Assembly (NCBI GenBank): GCA_964507795.1
Contig: CAZDQV010000004.1
Span: 1-49,189 of the forward strand
Length of the DNA: 49,189 nucleotides
DNA from: UMGS973 sp964507795
GTDB taxonomy: Bacteria; Bacillota; Clostridia; Peptostreptococcales; Anaerovoracaceae
Direction: 5' to 3'
The position numbers were made by a program, and so were the translations under genes. Below are positions 1-7,936 of the stretch, piece after piece; position 1 is the stretch's first letter, and every line of letters starts with the position of its first letter. Below the pieces are notes generated by a model. The model was not told where the DNA came from. It did not search any database and saw nothing but the letters and a program-made list of their open reading frames with translations.

Positions 1-29
1 TTGAAATAGTTAAAGACAGGAGAGCATAT

Positions 30-782
30 ATGAGATTTGTAACATGGAATGTAAACGGCTTCAGAGCTGTACTCAAAAAAGGCTTTGAAGATTTTTTTGA
101 ACGTATAGATGCGGATATATTCTGCATACAGGAAACCAAAATGCAGCCAGACCAGGCGGATTTTGAACCGGAGGGCTATCACTGTTATTTTAACAGCGCA
201 GAGAAAAAAGGATATTCTGGCACGGCTGTTTTTTCCAAACATGAGCCTCTTGCCGTTAAATTTGGAATAAACGGCGAGCATACGGATGAAGGGAGAATAA
301 TTACGCTTGAATACGATAATTTTTTTATGGTAAACTGCTATGCGCCTAATGCGCAGGAGGGCCTTGCAAGGATAGACTATCGTATGAAGTTTGAAGATGA
401 CCTCCGAGCATACTTTGCAGGACTTGACAGCATCAAACCTGTGATTTACTGCGGAGACCTCAATGTGGCTCATCAGGAAATAGATTTAAAAAACCCTAAA
501 CCAAACAGAGGAAAAGCCGGATTTTCGGACGAGGAGAGAGGCAAGATGACAGAGCTTCTTGATGCTGGATTCACTGATACATTCAGATATCTTTACCCGG
601 ATATTACCGGAGTATACTCATGGTGGTCATACAGATTCAATGCTAGAGCCAACAATGCAGGATGGCGAATAGACTACTTTCTGATATCCGAGAGATTAAA
701 CAGCCTGATAAAGGATGTAAAAATCCTTACGGATATTATGGGCTCGGATCACTGCCCTGTGATGCTGGAGCTTGACATATAG
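30..782 (+). CDS. xth: Exodeoxyribonuclease III (AP endonuclease)
   Basis: This 250-aa protein belongs to the Mg2+-dependent exonuclease III / AP endonuclease family, which cuts DNA 5' of abasic sites in cytoplasmic base-excision repair. Visible motifs in order are the N-terminal TWNVNG, the metal-binding Glu in CIQETK, YCGDLNVAH, WRIDYF and the C-terminal catalytic Asp-His in GSDHCPV. The length matches bacterial family members. The ATG follows a good site (ACAGGAG, about 8 nt upstream). The next gene starts 24 nt downstream, so co-transcription with the regulator is possible. Only 29 nt lie upstream, so its promoter may be outside the window. Confidence 0.96.
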   Translation: MRFVTWNVNGFRAVLKKGFEDFFERIDADIFCIQETKMQPDQADFEPEGYHCYFNSAEKKGYSGTAVFSKHEPLAVKFGINGEHTDEGRIITLEYDNFFMVNCYAPNAQEGLARIDYRMKFEDDLRAYFAGLDSIKPVIYCGDLNVAHQEIDLKNPKPNRGKAGFSDEERGKMTELLDAGFTDTFRYLYPDITGVYSWWSYRFNARANNAGWRIDYFLISERLNSLIKDVKILTDIMGSDHCPVMLELDI

Positions 783-806
783 AGACAGGGAATGAAGGTG
801 AATTTT

Positions 807-1784
807 ATGTATGTGAGTTTTGTTTTTTTAGGATATATCTTTGCTATTTTTCTGGCACTTACAGGTATAGCTCTGATTGTGCTTGTTGTGATGAAAAATC
901 GTGTTGAAACCACTAAGCGTTTCAAAAGCGTCAGGAACTTTTCTGTCAATATTCTGATGATATCAGTGCTGTACTTTCTCTTTTATTACAGAGAAAACGT
1001 GCTGGGCATGTATGAACTGTCAGTCATATGGCGGATTATAGATTATATACTTTGCGGGATTGTCTTTTGCCTCTGGCTTTTAGTCATAGCATGTTTTCAG
1101 GAAAACACAAAACATATACGGGCAGTGGCTATAGCAATAGGAGCAGTTCGCTGTCTTGCCGGTGTGTTTTTTACAATCGTATATATGGATTGCTATTACA
1201 GCATCGAGAATATTGGAGCGAGGAATTTCTATTCGTGCTTTGAAGTGGTGGTAAGCATCGCTACTGCTGTTATCATTATCGGATATACGATAGCTTTTAT
1301 CAGGGACAATGCCGGAACACATCAGAAAAAATTTACGGGAATTGTTTCAGCACTTCTTGTAATGTGGGATATCAATCAGGTTATAGTTGATACGGGCCTT
1401 TATTTCGGCAGATTCGGTAAATCAGCGTGGCAGCTTGAGACATTTGATCCGACGGGACCTGTAATGCTTGTAATTGCACTTACGGTGTTTTTGTTTGTAT
1501 TCAAAGAAGATTTCAGCCCTATATATTTTGTCCAGGAAGAGACAGAGCAGGCAGACCGCCTCGATATTATTGCAGAAGATCACAAACTTACTGTCAGAGA
1601 GCGCGAGGTGATAAGTTTGGTGTATGAAGGATATACCAATCCTGAAATAGGTGAGAAGCTGTACATATCCAAAAATACAGTCAAAAAACATATACAAAGC
1701 ATATATGAAAAATTGGGAGTGTCAAGCAGAATGGAACTGGTACATCTGGTAAATTCCAAGGATGTAGCACACAAGGATAAATAA
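807..1784 (+). CDS. Membrane-anchored LuxR-type transcriptional regulator
   Basis: About 325 aa. Residues 1 to about 235 are very hydrophobic with about seven predicted membrane segments; a short linker leads to a C-terminal LuxR/GerE helix-turn-helix (about residues 255-320) with the motif LTVREREVISLV followed by NPEIGEKLYIS and NTVKKHIQSIYEKLG. No response-receiver domain is present, so the membrane part probably senses a ligand directly (inference). An in-frame ATG at 792 exists, but the start at 807 is preferred because AAGGTG lies 7 nt upstream of it. The stop codon directly abuts a perfect 20-bp palindrome and an esterase gene, suggesting a local regulator-target pair. Confidence 0.85.
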   Translation: MYVSFVFLGYIFAIFLALTGIALIVLVVMKNRVETTKRFKSVRNFSVNILMISVLYFLFYYRENVLGMYELSVIWRIIDYILCGIVFCLWLLVIACFQENTKHIRAVAIAIGAVRCLAGVFFTIVYMDCYYSIENIGARNFYSCFEVVVSIATAVIIIGYTIAFIRDNAGTHQKKFTGIVSALLVMWDINQVIVDTGLYFGRFGKSAWQLETFDPTGPVMLVIALTVFLFVFKEDFSPIYFVQEETEQADRLDIIAEDHKLTVREREVISLVYEGYTNPEIGEKLYISKNTVKKHIQSIYEKLGVSSRMELVHLVNSKDVAHKDK

Positions 1785-1830
1785 AACTACCCATATGGGT
1801 AGTTCACAAATTCCTCTTTTTTGATAGAAT
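1785..1830 (+). promoter_or_regulatory. Perfect 20-bp palindrome (candidate LuxR operator) and promoter of the esterase gene
   Basis: AACTACCCATATGGGTAGTT (1785-1804) is a perfect inverted repeat beginning right after the regulator stop codon. A -10-like TAGAAT preceded by TG lies at 1825-1830 and the matching -35 window (GTTCAC, 1802-1807) is poor. With a start site near 1837 the palindrome centre is about 42 bp upstream, the usual place for a LuxR-family activator that compensates for a weak -35. The position is seen; the regulator-site assignment is inferred. It could also be a weak hairpin, but no T-tract follows directly. Confidence 0.6.
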
Positions 1831-1868
1831 GATAGCAGATTAAATATTCAGAAAAGGAGGAATTTTTA

Positions 1869-3506
1869 ATGAAAAAACTATCAGCACTTATTTTTGTATT
1901 ATCACTTTGCATCGTGTTTGCTCTTACAGGATGCGGACAGAGTGAAAGTGAAAACACTACGGCAGACTGCTACAACGGCAACTTTACCGGAGTAGTTGAA
2001 GACAATGGTGTAATATCATTCAAGGGCATACCTTATGCCAAGGCACCTGTAGGTGACTTGAGATGGAAGGCACCGGAAGCAGTAGAAGAAAGCGACGAGG
2101 ACTTTACTGCTGACACATTTGGCAAATCATCCATACAGTATGAATGGCATTCAGAGGGAGGCTCATACAATGAAATAGGCGAGGACTGCCTGAGCTTAAA
2201 TGTATGGACCAAGGATCTTGAAACCAAAGACAAGCCTGTAATGTTCTATATCCACGGCGGCGGATTCGCATGGGGCGGTACTGCCGATAACCTGTATGAT
2301 GGCAAATATATGGTTGAAGAAAACGAAGATGTTGTAGTTGTAACTACCAACTACAGAGTCGGCATGATGGGCCTTATAGATTTCAGCGACGTTGAGGGCG
2401 GCGAGGATTTCCCTGACAGCGGATATCTCAGCGTGCTTGACCTGATACAGAGCCTTAAATGGGTTCAGCAGAACATAGCAAGCTTTGGAGGAGATCCTGA
2501 CAATGTAACTATATTCGGCGAATCAGCAGGCGGAGCATTCGTATCAATTCTGTGTGCAGTAGACGAAGCAAATGGACTGTTTAACAAAGCCATAGCTCAC
2601 AGCGGTTCATTAAACCTTACATATACCAAAGAAGACTTTGACAATGTGGGACTCACACAGCTTCTGATGGAAAAGACCGGTGCAGAGAACATGGATGACC
2701 TTATGGCAATTCCTGAAGATGAACTCATCGAATTATATACTACATATGATGATGAGGGCATATGTCTTAACGATTTCTATAACATGCCGCTGAGAGGCGA
2801 TGACAGCATTATCCCTGAAGATCCGTATCAGGCACTCAAGGATGGTTCTGCAAAAGATGTAACTATGATAATAGGTACAAATGCAGACGAATGGAGATAC
2901 TGGGTAAATGAAATGGGTGAAGTTGAAATGTCCGAAATGGATGAAGACGGAATAGCTGAAAACATGGCCATGTATGAAGAAAATGTTGCCCAGGAGAAAT
3001 ATGACAGCGCTATGGCAGCCGCAAATGATGAAGAAAAAGCAAAGCTTAAAGAATTCCTTGATGTTGTTGACGAGGACGAAACTATATGGAAATACACCGA
3101 AATAGGTAACGAGACAGGATTCAGAATGCCTTCAATTGCTGTTGCAGAGGCTCAGAACGAAGGTGGCGGTACTGCATACATGTACTATTTCTGCAAGAAA
3201 TCAGACAACTTTGATTTCATAGGTGCATGCCATGCATCAGAACTTGCATACGTATTCCATAACATTGATGAAACAATATTCTCAGGTACAGTCGATGAAA
3301 CACTTGCTGATAATATGTGCACATCATGGACTAATTTCGCAAGAACAGGCGACCCGAGCAATGATGATGCAGAGTGGACTCCGTACACTCTTTCTGACAG
3401 AGCAACTATGGTTATCGGTGATGACTGCAGTATGACAATGGTGAATGACCCTGAGGGTGAGCAGAGAGAACTTATGGAATGGGCTACAAAGTATTATCTG
3501 AAATAG
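1869..3506 (+). CDS. Type-B carboxylesterase, predicted lipoprotein
   Basis: 545 aa. The N terminus is a lipoprotein signal peptide with lipobox LTGC, so the enzyme should be anchored outside the cell membrane. The alpha/beta-hydrolase body is of the carboxylesterase type-B family: GIPYAKAPVGDLRW, an oxyanion HGGGF, the nucleophile elbow GESAGG, an acidic member in GTNADEW and the likely catalytic His in GACHASELAYVF. It should hydrolyse carboxylic esters; the substrate cannot be told. The middle third is acid-rich. The start follows AAAGGAGG at ideal spacing. It is monocistronic, between the palindrome and a terminator hairpin, and is the likely target of the upstream LuxR-type regulator. 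Confidence 0.93.
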   Translation: MKKLSALIFVLSLCIVFALTGCGQSESENTTADCYNGNFTGVVEDNGVISFKGIPYAKAPVGDLRWKAPEAVEESDEDFTADTFGKSSIQYEWHSEGGSYNEIGEDCLSLNVWTKDLETKDKPVMFYIHGGGFAWGGTADNLYDGKYMVEENEDVVVVTTNYRVGMMGLIDFSDVEGGEDFPDSGYLSVLDLIQSLKWVQQNIASFGGDPDNVTIFGESAGGAFVSILCAVDEANGLFNKAIAHSGSLNLTYTKEDFDNVGLTQLLMEKTGAENMDDLMAIPEDELIELYTTYDDEGICLNDFYNMPLRGDDSIIPEDPYQALKDGSAKDVTMIIGTNADEWRYWVNEMGEVEMSEMDEDGIAENMAMYEENVAQEKYDSAMAAANDEEKAKLKEFLDVVDEDETIWKYTEIGNETGFRMPSIAVAEAQNEGGGTAYMYYFCKKSDNFDFIGACHASELAYVFHNIDETIFSGTVDETLADNMCTSWTNFARTGDPSNDDAEWTPYTLSDRATMVIGDDCSMTMVNDPEGEQRELMEWATKYYLK

Positions 3507-3550
3507 GGAATAAACTTGAACAATGTAAAGATTGAGTGAGTAAAATAACA

Positions 3551-3586
3551 GGAGAGCATACCGTTGTGATATGCTCTCTTGTTTTT
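3551..3586 (+). terminator. Intrinsic terminator after the esterase gene
   Basis: A 9-bp stem GAGAGCATA / TATGCTCTC (3552-3560 with 3570-3578) and loop CCGTTGTGA are followed by TTGTTTTTG. It fits a terminator of the esterase transcript. Its core and loop recur almost unchanged at 4621-4649. Confidence 0.8.
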
Positions 3587-3610
3587 GCAGGAATAATTAT
3601 TATGATTGTA

Positions 3611-3699
3611 TTGACATTTTTCTAAAAAGACAGTATCTTATATACAGAACACTTGTTCTTGAGCGCGGATTGACAAATGTAAATTGTTTGAAGTATAAT
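3611..3699 (+). promoter_or_regulatory. Tandem promoters and small palindrome upstream of hicA
   Basis: Two sigma-A-like promoters precede the toxin gene: TTGACA (3611) with TATCTT (3634), 17-bp spacer, and TTGACA (3670) with TATAAT (3694), 18-bp spacer. The second is near consensus and would start only a few bases before the GGGAG ribosome binding site. Between them lies the palindrome AGAACA-CT-TGTTCT (3646-3659), a possible operator for autoregulation. Binding by the antitoxin is not evident because that protein has no recognisable DNA-binding domain. Confidence 0.6.
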
Positions 3700-3713
3700 T
3701 ACGGGAGTAATAT

Positions 3714-3977
3714 ATGACCAGCTACAATAAGCTTTACAATAAGGTTATAAAATCAGAAAATTGTAATAACATTAAATTTAGCGAGTTTCAATTGTTTTTG
3801 GAGAAAACAGGCTTTCGGCTTGTCAGAACAAGAGGCGACCACCATATATATGTGTTCGATGGATTAGATGAGATAATAAATATTCAGCCCAATGACAAAA
3901 ATGCCAAGTCATATCAGGTTAAGCAGGTCAGACTTATAATTAGCAAATATAAATTAGGAGGGAATTTCGATGAATAA
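3714..3977 (+). CDS. hicA: HicA-family mRNA interferase toxin
   Basis: An 87-aa small basic protein of the HicA (YcfA) family, double-stranded-RNA-binding-like RNases that cleave mRNA and stop translation. The diagnostic element is GFRLVRTRGDHHIYVF, with the catalytic His in GDHH (residues 43-44); beta strands and a C-terminal helix (VKQVRLIISKY) follow. The N-terminal about 20 residues are an extension compared with the shortest HicA proteins. The gene overlaps the antitoxin gene by 8 nt, implying translational coupling. The toxin comes first, the usual order in hicAB loci. Confidence 0.88.
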   Translation: MTSYNKLYNKVIKSENCNNIKFSEFQLFLEKTGFRLVRTRGDHHIYVFDGLDEIINIQPNDKNAKSYQVKQVRLIISKYKLGGNFDE

Positions 3978-4611
3978 GTACAATGCTATTCATTATTATA
4001 GCGAAGAGGATAATTGTTATATCGCAGAAATTCCTGCTCTTGCAGGGTGTATATCAGATGGAAGTTCTATAGATGAGGCCCTTAACAATGTCAAAATTGT
4101 AGCTGAGGAATGGCTTGAGGTGAATAAAGCTATGGATCGATATGCCCCTGAGTATAATAGCGACTTTGTTTCAACATCGCCGGGAATTGAAGATGTGGCA
4201 AAGTATATATTGGATATTACAGGGAAGAGTACGGCAATGATGCTCGAAAAGCTTACATATTATTGTCTCGTCTGGTCATTGGTATGGTACAATGAACCTC
4301 TTTTCAAGGAAAAATTCCAAGCATGGATAAACGGCCCGGTTAATGATAAACTTTTTCAAAAACACAAAGGAATGAAAATAGTTTCTCCTGAAGATTTTTC
4401 AGATATAAAGGCACATGTTTTTTCAACAAGTGAAAAAGAACTGATAAATTCAGTTATTAAGGTTTATGACAAAATGACACCTGAAGAAATAAGCAGAATT
4501 ACACATATTGAAGAACCCTGGAAAAAAGCAAGAAAAGGGTTGCCAGCGAATGCAAGCAGCAAAAATATAATAAATAATGATGACATATTGGATTATTACA
4601 AGAATATATGA
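3970..4611 (+). CDS. HicB-Panacea (DUF4065/SocA-like) fusion antitoxin
   Basis: 213 aa in two parts. Residues 1 to about 60 match the HicB antitoxin fold (IHYYSEEDNCYIAEIPALAGC, then DGSSIDEALNNV and a helix), the part that normally covers the HicA active site. Residues about 72-190 match the Panacea/DUF4065 domain found in promiscuous antitoxins and SocA: VAKYILDI, LEKLTYYCLVWSLVW, PLFKEKFQAWINGPV and a C-terminal EEPWKKARKG. The usual HicB C-terminal ribbon-helix-helix or HTH DNA-binding domain is absent, apparently replaced by Panacea. GGAGGG lies 7 nt before the ATG. Domain identity is by recognition of motifs; the function of the second domain here is inferred. Confidence 0.85.
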   Translation: MNKYNAIHYYSEEDNCYIAEIPALAGCISDGSSIDEALNNVKIVAEEWLEVNKAMDRYAPEYNSDFVSTSPGIEDVAKYILDITGKSTAMMLEKLTYYCLVWSLVWYNEPLFKEKFQAWINGPVNDKLFQKHKGMKIVSPEDFSDIKAHVFSTSEKELINSVIKVYDKMTPEEISRITHIEEPWKKARKGLPANASSKNIINNDDILDYYKNI

Positions 4612-4613
4612 TT

Positions 4614-4650
4614 AAAAAAAGGGAGCATACCGTTGTGATATGCTCTCTAT
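4614..4650. terminator. Bidirectional terminator between the antitoxin gene and prfC
   Basis: Stem GGGAGCATA / TATGCTCTC with loop CCGTTGTGA (4621-4649), preceded by seven A (a T-tract for the minus-strand prfC transcript) and followed by a T-rich stretch on the plus strand. The loop and 3' arm are identical to the hairpin at 3552-3578. Confidence 0.75.
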
Positions 4651-4652
4651 CT

Positions 4653-6224
4653 TTATAATCTTTCGTTTACTTCCAGTGCCTCGACAAGTTTTATGTCGGG
4701 GTGCTTTTGCATGTAGTAGTCTAATGTGAACTGATTGCTGAACAGTACGAGAGGCCTTTCTTTGTGGTCAAATACCAGCTTGGTTCTTGAATCCAGGGTT
4801 TTCTTGACAGCGGAGATATCATCAGTAATGAGCCATCTTGCAACCGAGAAATCAAGAGAATCCATGCGGACTTCAGAGTTGTATTCGTTTTTGAGTCTGT
4901 ATTCAAATACTTCAAACTGCAGCTGTCCTACAGCACCTAATATTACTTCATTGTATTCTGTTTTGTAAACCTGTACAGCACCTTCCTGTGCCAGCTGATC
5001 AACACCCTTGGTAAAATGCTTTGCCTTCATAGTGTCTTTTGGCATTACCATTGCAAACAGTTCAGGAGGGAATGTAGGGAGCGGTTCAAAGAACAGAGGA
5101 TCTTTGGTAGTTGTCAAAGTATCTCCAACCTGGTAATTACCTGTATCATATATACCTATGATATCTCCGGCATATGCCTCGTCTACTGTTTCACGCTCGT
5201 TTGCAAACAGCTGGGTTGACTGCGACAGCTTCATTTCCTTGCCTGTTCTTGAGAGTCTGACGCTCATACCGCGTTCAAATTTGCCTGAGCATATCCGAAG
5301 GAATGCCAGCCTGTCTCTGTGAGCAGGATTCATGTTTGCCTGTATCTTGAATATAAAGCCACTGAAAAAAGGATCATCAGGCTTAACCTCACCATCTGTT
5401 GTTTTCCTTGCTCCGGGAGCAGGGGACATGTCAAGAAAATGATTAAGGAATGGAATTGTACCAAAATCCGCAAGGGCAGAGCCAAAGAATACAGGTGAAA
5501 GCTTACCTGCCTCTACAAGAGTTTTGTCAAATTCGTTTCCGGCGCCTAAAACCAGTTCCATTTCATCTCTCAGTGTATCAAGATTATATCCTGCAATCTC
5601 GCCTTCAAGTTCACTTCCGAATACGCCATCATCACCAAGATTGATTTCCTTGCCCTGTTTGTAAAGATATACACAGTTATTCAAAATATCGTAGATTCCT
5701 TCAAAATTGAGTCCTGAGCCTATAGGCCATGTTACTGCTGTTGAGGGAAGCCCAAGCACATCCTCAAGTTCCTGCATCAGATCGAGAGGATCTCTTGCTT
5801 CTCTGTCAAATTTGTTCATAAAGGTGAATACCGGGATACCTCTCATAGAACATACTCTGAACAGTTTTTTTGTCTGTGCCTCTATACCTTTGGCACCATC
5901 AATTACCATTACTGCACTGTCTACAGATGTGAGTATTCTGTAAGTGTCTTCGCCGAAATCGTTGTGGCCCGGAGTATCCATTATCGATATTATTTTGCCT
6001 GCGTAGGTAAATTGCATTACAGATGAAGTTACAGAAATACCACGCTGCTTTTCGATTTCCATCCAGTCAGATGTCGCGAATTTTGAATTGCGCCTTGCTT
6101 TGACTGTACCTGCCTCTCTGATTGCCCCGCCATGCAGCAGTAGTTTCTCTGTCAGAGTTGTTTTGCCCGCATCCGGGTGTGAAATTATACCGAATATCCT
6201 TCTGTCGTTTATATTACCTGTCAT
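4653..6224 (-). CDS. prfC: Peptide chain release factor 3
   Basis: 523 aa, the usual RF3 length. RF3 is a ribosome-associated GTPase that recycles release factors RF1/RF2 after peptide release. GTPase motifs are clear: G1 SHPDAGKTTL, switch II DTPGHNDFGEDTYR and G4 NKFDREARDPLDL; the RF3-type domain II/III runs to the C terminus with GAVGQLQFEVFEYRL. The minus-strand ATG follows AGGAG at good spacing. Single gene, divergent from the MATE exporter and ending at the shared bidirectional hairpin. Confidence 0.97.
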   Translation of the reverse strand: MTGNINDRRIFGIISHPDAGKTTLTEKLLLHGGAIREAGTVKARRNSKFATSDWMEIEKQRGISVTSSVMQFTYAGKIISIMDTPGHNDFGEDTYRILTSVDSAVMVIDGAKGIEAQTKKLFRVCSMRGIPVFTFMNKFDREARDPLDLMQELEDVLGLPSTAVTWPIGSGLNFEGIYDILNNCVYLYKQGKEINLGDDGVFGSELEGEIAGYNLDTLRDEMELVLGAGNEFDKTLVEAGKLSPVFFGSALADFGTIPFLNHFLDMSPAPGARKTTDGEVKPDDPFFSGFIFKIQANMNPAHRDRLAFLRICSGKFERGMSVRLSRTGKEMKLSQSTQLFANERETVDEAYAGDIIGIYDTGNYQVGDTLTTTKDPLFFEPLPTFPPELFAMVMPKDTMKAKHFTKGVDQLAQEGAVQVYKTEYNEVILGAVGQLQFEVFEYRLKNEYNSEVRMDSLDFSVARWLITDDISAVKKTLDSRTKLVFDHKERPLVLFSNQFTLDYYMQKHPDIKLVEALEVNERL

Positions 6225-6345
6225 TTTGTTTCTCCTAAATTTTTTCCAAAAGAAATTTTATCATAATAAGGTGTGTTAGAACAGAGTATTTTTGAATTAT
6301 TTTTCCTTCTGAATAATCTGAATATATTGACTTGCTTTATATATA

Positions 6346-6374
6346 TTGAAAAATTTTCCGATTGTCCGTATACT
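6346..6374 (+). promoter_or_regulatory. Sigma-A-type promoter of the MATE gene
   Basis: TTGAAA (6346-6351), 17-bp spacer, TATACT (6369-6374). Predicted start near 6381, about 25 nt before the preferred ATG at 6407. It also argues against the longer TTG start at 6362, which would lie inside the promoter. Confidence 0.6.
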
Positions 6375-6406
6375 TGTTATATCAACAATTTAGATGGAGA
6401 AAAACT

Positions 6407-7783
6407 ATGTCACAAGAAGTAAAAATGAGTGAAAACAAAATGGGCACAATGCCCGTAGGCAAACTGCTTCTTAATATGTCGTGGCCTGCAATACTGTCAA
6501 TGCTGATTCAGGCATTGTACAACATCGTAGACACCATGTTCGTGTCGTTTATAAATGAACAGGCTATAGCAGCAGTAACCTATATATTCCCTATAAGTAT
6601 GCTTATGATTGCATTTTCTGTAGGTACGGGAGTAGGTATCAACTCTCTTATAGCAAGGAGACTCGGCGCCAGACGTTTTGATGAGGCAAATGATGCAGCA
6701 TCTCATGGTTTCAGGCTGTCTTTTTTCAACTGGGCTATATTTGCTATATTCGGGCTTTTCTTTGCCAAAATGTTTATGGAGGCTTTTACACAGACTCCAT
6801 ATATTATCGAAAACGGTGCCGCATATCTGCAGGTGACTACTATAGGGAGCATATTCCTTATGGTGCAGGTTACCAATGAAAAAATATTGCAATCCACAGG
6901 CAATATGATTATGCCGATGATATGCAGCCTGGCAGGGGCAGTAACAAATGTCATCCTTGACCCATGCTTTATATTCGGCATCTGGATATTCCCCGAAATG
7001 GGAGTTACGGGTGCTGCTGTAGCGACGGTAATAGGGCAGGCTGTTTCAATGACACTGGGGCTTTTCCTTTTGTTTGGCAAGAATCATGCTGTGACAATCA
7101 GATTCAAAGGTTTTAAATTCAAAGGAGAGATTATACGGGACATATATGCTGTAGGACTTCCCGCAATTATAATGCAGGCTATAGGTTCAGTGCTGATGTT
7201 TGGACTTAATGCCATACTCGGTGCGATATCTGAAACAGGTGTTGCGGTGCTTGGTGTATATCAGAGACTGCAGTCGTTTGTATTCATGCCTGTTTTCGGG
7301 CTTACGCAGGGCGCATTGCCTATACTCGGATTCAATTTCGGTGCACGCAACAGAGAAAGATTTATGCATACATACAAGCTTGCACTGAGAGTGGCTCTGA
7401 TAATAATGGGAGCCGGCTTCATATTCTTTCAGGTATTCCCTGACGTATTGCTTTCGATATTCAATGCTACAGATCAGATGTATGAAATAGGCGGCAAAGC
7501 ACTGAGAATAATATCAATATGCTTCATTCCTGCAGCTTATGGCATTACAACATCTACTGTATTTCAGGGCACAGGTCATGGCGTGCTGAGTTTGTGGAGT
7601 TCTCTTATCAGGCAGCTCGTAGGAGCACTTCCGGCGGCCTTCATATTCAGCAGATTTATAGGCATGACAGGTGTATGGCTTGCTTTCCCTATTGCAGAGA
7701 TACTTGGAACGGGGTATGTAATCTGTGCGTTTATATGGCTTTACAGGCGAGAAATCAAAACAATGAGCATAGAGAATAACTGA
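6407..7783 (+). CDS. MATE-family multidrug/Na+ antiporter
   Basis: 458 aa with about 12 membrane segments in two homologous halves, typical of MATE exporters that expel cationic drugs or metabolites using Na+ or H+ gradients. Recognisable are the N-terminal GKLLLNMSWPAILSMLIQ, ALYNIVDTMFVS and the second-half equivalent GLPAIIMQAIGSVL followed by QGALPILGFNFGA. The ATG at 6407 follows TGGAGA and lies just downstream of a good promoter; an upstream TTG at 6362 is unlikely. Its substrate is unknown. A second MATE gene lies at 47526-48881 but belongs to a different subgroup by sequence. Confidence 0.93.
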   Translation: MSQEVKMSENKMGTMPVGKLLLNMSWPAILSMLIQALYNIVDTMFVSFINEQAIAAVTYIFPISMLMIAFSVGTGVGINSLIARRLGARRFDEANDAASHGFRLSFFNWAIFAIFGLFFAKMFMEAFTQTPYIIENGAAYLQVTTIGSIFLMVQVTNEKILQSTGNMIMPMICSLAGAVTNVILDPCFIFGIWIFPEMGVTGAAVATVIGQAVSMTLGLFLLFGKNHAVTIRFKGFKFKGEIIRDIYAVGLPAIIMQAIGSVLMFGLNAILGAISETGVAVLGVYQRLQSFVFMPVFGLTQGALPILGFNFGARNRERFMHTYKLALRVALIIMGAGFIFFQVFPDVLLSIFNATDQMYEIGGKALRIISICFIPAAYGITTSTVFQGTGHGVLSLWSSLIRQLVGALPAAFIFSRFIGMTGVWLAFPIAEILGTGYVICAFIWLYRREIKTMSIENN

Positions 7784-7807
7784 TACAATTTTGTATCGAA
7801 GTCATTA

Positions 7808-7891
7808 AAAGTCACTTGAAAAAGTTGTAACATCGACAAAAAGTCGCTTGAAAAAGTTGCTGATTTTCAAAAAAGTCGCTTGAAAAAATTA
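7808..7891 (+). repeat. Three 20-bp direct repeats at exact 32-bp spacing upstream of the DUF4143 ATPase gene
   Basis: Copies start at 7808, 7840 and 7872. The middle copy is AAAGTCGCTTGAAAAAGTTG; the first has A for G at one position, the third ends AAATTA. The 12-nt spacers are unrelated. Exactly 32 bp is about three helical turns, so the copies would face the same side of DNA. The last copy overlaps the expected -35 region of a TATAAT at 7908-7913. This looks like a tandem regulator-binding array; the regulator is not known. Confidence 0.75.
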
Positions 7892-7936
7892 AAAAACCGA
7901 TATATCATATAATAAAAATGGTTTACGGAGGGTGAT

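Noticed and set aside
6497..6892. 131-codon minus-strand frame opposite the MATE gene
   Set aside because: Shadow of the membrane-protein codons; the sense protein is clearly a MATE exporter.
7808..7891. Reading the three spaced repeats as a small CRISPR array
   Set aside because: Spacers are only 12 nt, no cas genes are near, and the array sits exactly at a promoter.
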